Assembly: GCA_015060445.1 (NCBI GenBank)
Contig: SUYL01000015.1
Span: forward strand, 1 to 64,000
Origin: Bacteroidales bacterium
GTDB lineage: Bacteria > Bacteroidota > Bacteroidia > Bacteroidales > UBA932
Direction: 5' to 3'
Length of the DNA stretch: 64,000 bases
Shown: positions 61,430-64,000 of the stretch, piece after piece
Numbering within the stretch: position 1 is the first letter of the stretch
Layout of the letters: every line of letters starts with the position of its first letter
Translations under genes and position numbers: made by a program
The notes under the pieces: generated by a model
What the model saw: only the letters and a program-made list of their open reading frames with translations
Databases searched by the model: none
Told to the model about the DNA's origin: nothing

Positions 61430-62950
61430 ATGAGGGCAATAGCTAAGTGTTTTTTCTTTTTTGCTGCAGTGGTACTTTTTGCAGCTTGTGAGAAGTCGGA
61501 GCTGGAGAATGATATGCCAGACAATCCATCAGAGAACACCTTGTCTTTAAAGAAGACTTCAGCGTCTCTTGAGTATCTGCAGGTGATGCTACTTAAAGAT
61601 GTGGCACCACAAGGTGCGGTGTGGTCAGTGGTGGAAGGTAAGGATAACGTCGTATCTGTATTCAACGATACGCTTGTGGCCAGAGGTAAAGGTACTGCCA
61701 AAGTGATGGCGCAGCTTGGAGAACAGAAAGGTGTGATGATGGTGACTGTCAACAGTGATGAGTATATTCCTGTCAAGACACTCAAACTGGAGGTGAATGG
61801 TAAGCAAATTGTGACCTTGTCCAATGATTCCTTGAGTAAGATTGTCTATTCGGAAGAGGTTATCAATTCTATGGCTGTTTTGCAGAGTGAAGCCATCAAA
61901 GAAATCAAGGTGGTGGGTTATGAGCCGGCAAATGCCACTTGTCCGTATATAGAGGAGGTCTATAACCTTTGGGTTGAGTATGAGTACCTCCAGGATGTTG
62001 ATGGTTGGAGATATCAGTTGGAGGGCATCAACTATGCCAAGAGGGAGAATACCGTATATTGTATGGAGGGTAGTAGTTTTGATGACATGGCTGGGAAGAT
62101 AGGTGAGGGCAAGAGTGTGAAATTTGTCACCTTGCCGTTGTATGATGAGCGTGATTTTAAGAAGTACAGGGGTTACGAGCCTTGCGGTCTTGGGTTCAAG
62201 ATGCAGATTCTTCCTGATGTATTACGGGTACAGGGTAGGAAGAACACAAAGGAAGCAGGACTTGAATATAATATGACGGTGTCATTATCAGACCAGCAGA
62301 CAGAGGTGTTGTACAGACCATATAATGCAGGTAACCTTGAGACTGGTTGGCAGATTAAGGAGGGTAGACTGAAGTGGATCTACTTTGAAAAACCGAATAA
62401 GGTAGAAGTGGTGACCAATAATGAAATTAGAACTCCAATGAAATTTAATCCTGAGACTGGCTCTTGGGGTTACCCGGGAGTTGAGGATTCCTTTCCCGGT
62501 ACATGGATAGATACTGTGCAAATTATAAATAATATTGTCATCCGTCCGGGTGAAACTATACAACTGCAGTTCAATGCTCAAGCTCCGCAAGAGTTCATTC
62601 AGACAGCAGAGTGGGGCTGTTGGGGTGGTGATGAATGCGCTGAGGATGACGGTTATCGACATGGAATAGGGGTTGAATATTGGGGACAATATATATCTCT
62701 AACGAGGGATGGTAAATTAACTTGCAGTGCAGATCTTGACCCTGAGTACATTATAAATCCGGGCTATGTAGTAGATGGCCGGCCGATGGGGCAGCTAAAA
62801 AATTATCCACAATTATTCTCAGTTGAAATATATTTGATGCCATCCTGTAAGAAGAAGCAATATGAAAGGACATTTGTTGTCGGTGAATGGGAATATAAGC
62901 GTCCTGTTACACTTCAGGCCAGGGCATATGTACAGATAATTCCATGGTGA
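61430..62950 (+). CDS. Lipoprotein with a Big_2-like domain, mobile-element cargo
   Basis: 506 residues from the ATG at 61430; the lipobox is LFAAC near residue 20. About residues 40-130 resemble a bacterial Ig-like (Big_2) domain (AVWSVVEGKDNVVSVFNDTLVARGKGTAKVMAQLG). The remainder is unassigned and rich in aromatic residues. Surface exposure is likely. Its neighbour on the other strand is also an Ig-like surface protein. Confidence 0.65.
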   Translation: MRAIAKCFFFFAAVVLFAACEKSELENDMPDNPSENTLSLKKTSASLEYLQVMLLKDVAPQGAVWSVVEGKDNVVSVFNDTLVARGKGTAKVMAQLGEQKGVMMVTVNSDEYIPVKTLKLEVNGKQIVTLSNDSLSKIVYSEEVINSMAVLQSEAIKEIKVVGYEPANATCPYIEEVYNLWVEYEYLQDVDGWRYQLEGINYAKRENTVYCMEGSSFDDMAGKIGEGKSVKFVTLPLYDERDFKKYRGYEPCGLGFKMQILPDVLRVQGRKNTKEAGLEYNMTVSLSDQQTEVLYRPYNAGNLETGWQIKEGRLKWIYFEKPNKVEVVTNNEIRTPMKFNPETGSWGYPGVEDSFPGTWIDTVQIINNIVIRPGETIQLQFNAQAPQEFIQTAEWGCWGGDECAEDDGYRHGIGVEYWGQYISLTRDGKLTCSADLDPEYIINPGYVVDGRPMGQLKNYPQLFSVEIYLMPSCKKKQYERTFVVGEWEYKRPVTLQARAYVQIIPW

Positions 62951-62985
62951 TTTTACTTTTGATAAAATTACTCCCCCCAATAAAT

Positions 62986-63016
62986 AACTAACGGCAGCCA
63001 AATCGGCTGCCGTTCT
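62986..63016. terminator. Terminator between the convergent lipoprotein and surface-protein genes
   Basis: AACGGCAGCC (62990-62999) pairs with GGCTGCCGTT (63005-63014), 5-nt loop, A-rich on the left. Confidence 0.75.
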
Positions 63017-63046
63017 CATTAAATTGAAAGCAATTCACAACCAACA

Positions 63047-64000
63047 TCAATATATGATATCGAAGATCTGTTTCCATGTCATCGATGGTTTTCCCCAGCC
63101 GGATGCAAATATGCGTGAATATATCCAGTATAATCTGCCCGAGCTATCTGTCTTGGTTTTCTCTGATGTTTCTAGGTTAAAGTAATCAAGGTATGTCTGT
63201 GGGGCATTGTTCCCGTTGAAGGTGAATTGTGAGCCGTCAATGTACTGATATGTCTCTCCTTTGACGAATGTCCCATTCAGCTCTTCATAGAAACCGGTAT
63301 GAGAAGTTTCATAGTCCTGGCCATTATAGGTGAAAGATACTTCCATCCCGGTCACTTCCCCTCCTTGCCATTTTTTACTGTCTGGATGGGATAGCAGTTT
63401 TGCAACCACCTCATTGACGTATTTGAAGTAGTACTCCCCTGTTCCATTATCATAGCCTTGACTCTCTCTTGTCTCACTCTTGCTTACTCCTACCAGATAT
63501 AGTGTCTCATAGAGGGTAATGGTACAGGTGGCAGTTGCCGTTTTGTCATTGTCTCCTGTTACGGTTGCGGTGAGTTTATATTCGCCGTTGTCGACTGCGC
63601 CCAAAGGAACTGTAAGGATACCGGTATTGGAGACAGTCATTTCTGTAGGGTTTTTGTCCCAACTCCATGATATCTGTGCCCGAGGGGATGTCTCCACCTT
63701 GAGGTCTACCACAGTTGCACTGCCTCCCATATTTGTGTGTACCTCTACACTCTCAAGCATGGTAAGCTGAGGCTTTACAGTGGCAGATATGGTGGCGGAG
63801 ACGTCACTCCTGCCGGCTATGCTGATGGTAATGGTTCCTGAAGGAGGAAGGCTGCTCTCATCTTCTGTCTCGTAAATGACCCTGTTTGCTACCCCGTCAT
63901 CGGTTGGTCCTACTCCAGGAATATTAGATGTCACTGTCACACCCAATGACGCTGCCCTTGCAGGGTATATGGTGTATCCGATGTCGTGGTAAAAGTTTTT
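63047..64000 (-). CDS. Ig-like surface protein (5' end outside the window)
   Basis: 317 residues are visible and the frame stays open to the window edge. Repeating Ig-like beta domains (for example SVEVHTNMGGSATVVDLKVETSPRAQISWSWD, then GEYKLTATVTGDNDKTATATCTITL) are followed by a Tyr-rich C-terminal domain ending ...WKQIFDIIY. It is probably an adhesin or large lipoprotein. A TTG at 63946 is unlikely to be its start. Confidence 0.7.
   Translation of the reverse strand, partial: KNFYHDIGYTIYPARAASLGVTVTSNIPGVGPTDDGVANRVIYETEDESSLPPSGTITISIAGRSDVSATISATVKPQLTMLESVEVHTNMGGSATVVDLKVETSPRAQISWSWDKNPTEMTVSNTGILTVPLGAVDNGEYKLTATVTGDNDKTATATCTITLYETLYLVGVSKSETRESQGYDNGTGEYYFKYVNEVVAKLLSHPDSKKWQGGEVTGMEVSFTYNGQDYETSHTGFYEELNGTFVKGETYQYIDGSQFTFNGNNAPQTYLDYFNLETSEKTKTDSSGRLYWIYSRIFASGWGKPSMTWKQIFDIIY

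Overview
The window reads as a chromosomal segment of a member of the Bacteroidota, most likely order Bacteroidales. Many genes have a TAnnTTTG -7 box, several with TTG/TTTG 19-21 bp upstream. Shine-Dalgarno sites are almost absent. The gene families also fit: STN-type TonB receptor with a DUF4249 lipoprotein, OmpP1/FadL porin, DPP-IV-like S9 peptidase, NamZ/DUF1343, nucleoside kinase with a TGS-like N-terminus, and many barrels ending in Phe. I cannot name the genus.

Layout. 1-2.8 kb: secreted serine hydrolase and a C26 amidohydrolase. 2.8-8.1 kb (minus): panC-panD-flippase-like membrane protein-barrel-malQ. 8.2-16.9 kb (plus): secreted protein, TonB receptor, DUF4249 lipoprotein, MG2-like protein, PfkB kinase, metallophosphoesterase lipoprotein, exported protein. 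16.9-26.7 kb: uvrA, lytic transglycosylase and a metallo-beta-lactamase-fold hydrolase; a deoxynucleoside kinase (plus); then a tightly coupled TPR-EnvC-nucleoside kinase run. 26.9-28.6 kb: an ECF sigma factor overlapping a protein whose architecture fits a dual-membrane-spanning anti-sigma factor. 28.6-40.9 kb: tsaE, comM, waaA, mlaEF, NamZ, FadL, S9 peptidase, phosphodiesterase and an acyltransferase. 41.1-47.8 kb: rsmE, tsaC, a cluster of three unrelated tandem-repeat arrays, an EEP-family protein, rhomboid, mutL and ispF. 47.8-57.1 kb: porin-like barrel, a 29-bp-arm inverted repeat, a SIS-MFS-ROK sugar operon, a TPR protein, a small unexplained ABC-ATPase cluster, and an LtaS-like phosphotransferase.

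At 57.1-57.3 kb lie tRNA-Gln(CTG) and tRNA-Met(CAT). Just after them a different kind of DNA begins and runs to the end of the window: a HTH/excisionase-like protein, a tyrosine recombinase, a small orphan, two paralogous ORF6N proteins flanking a RadC-like JAB protein, a lipoprotein and the end of an Ig-like surface protein. This looks like one end of an integrated element; the other end is outside the window.

The most unusual signal is distributed. GTCGGGA (often extended to TTGTCGGGA) occurs about 46 times on the two strands between 1.4 and 56.9 kb, against about 7 expected by chance. It occurs in genes and in gaps, and I found no copy in the last 7.1 kb, where the same dipeptides are spelled differently. 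This suggests a genome-wide short signature that the island lacks.
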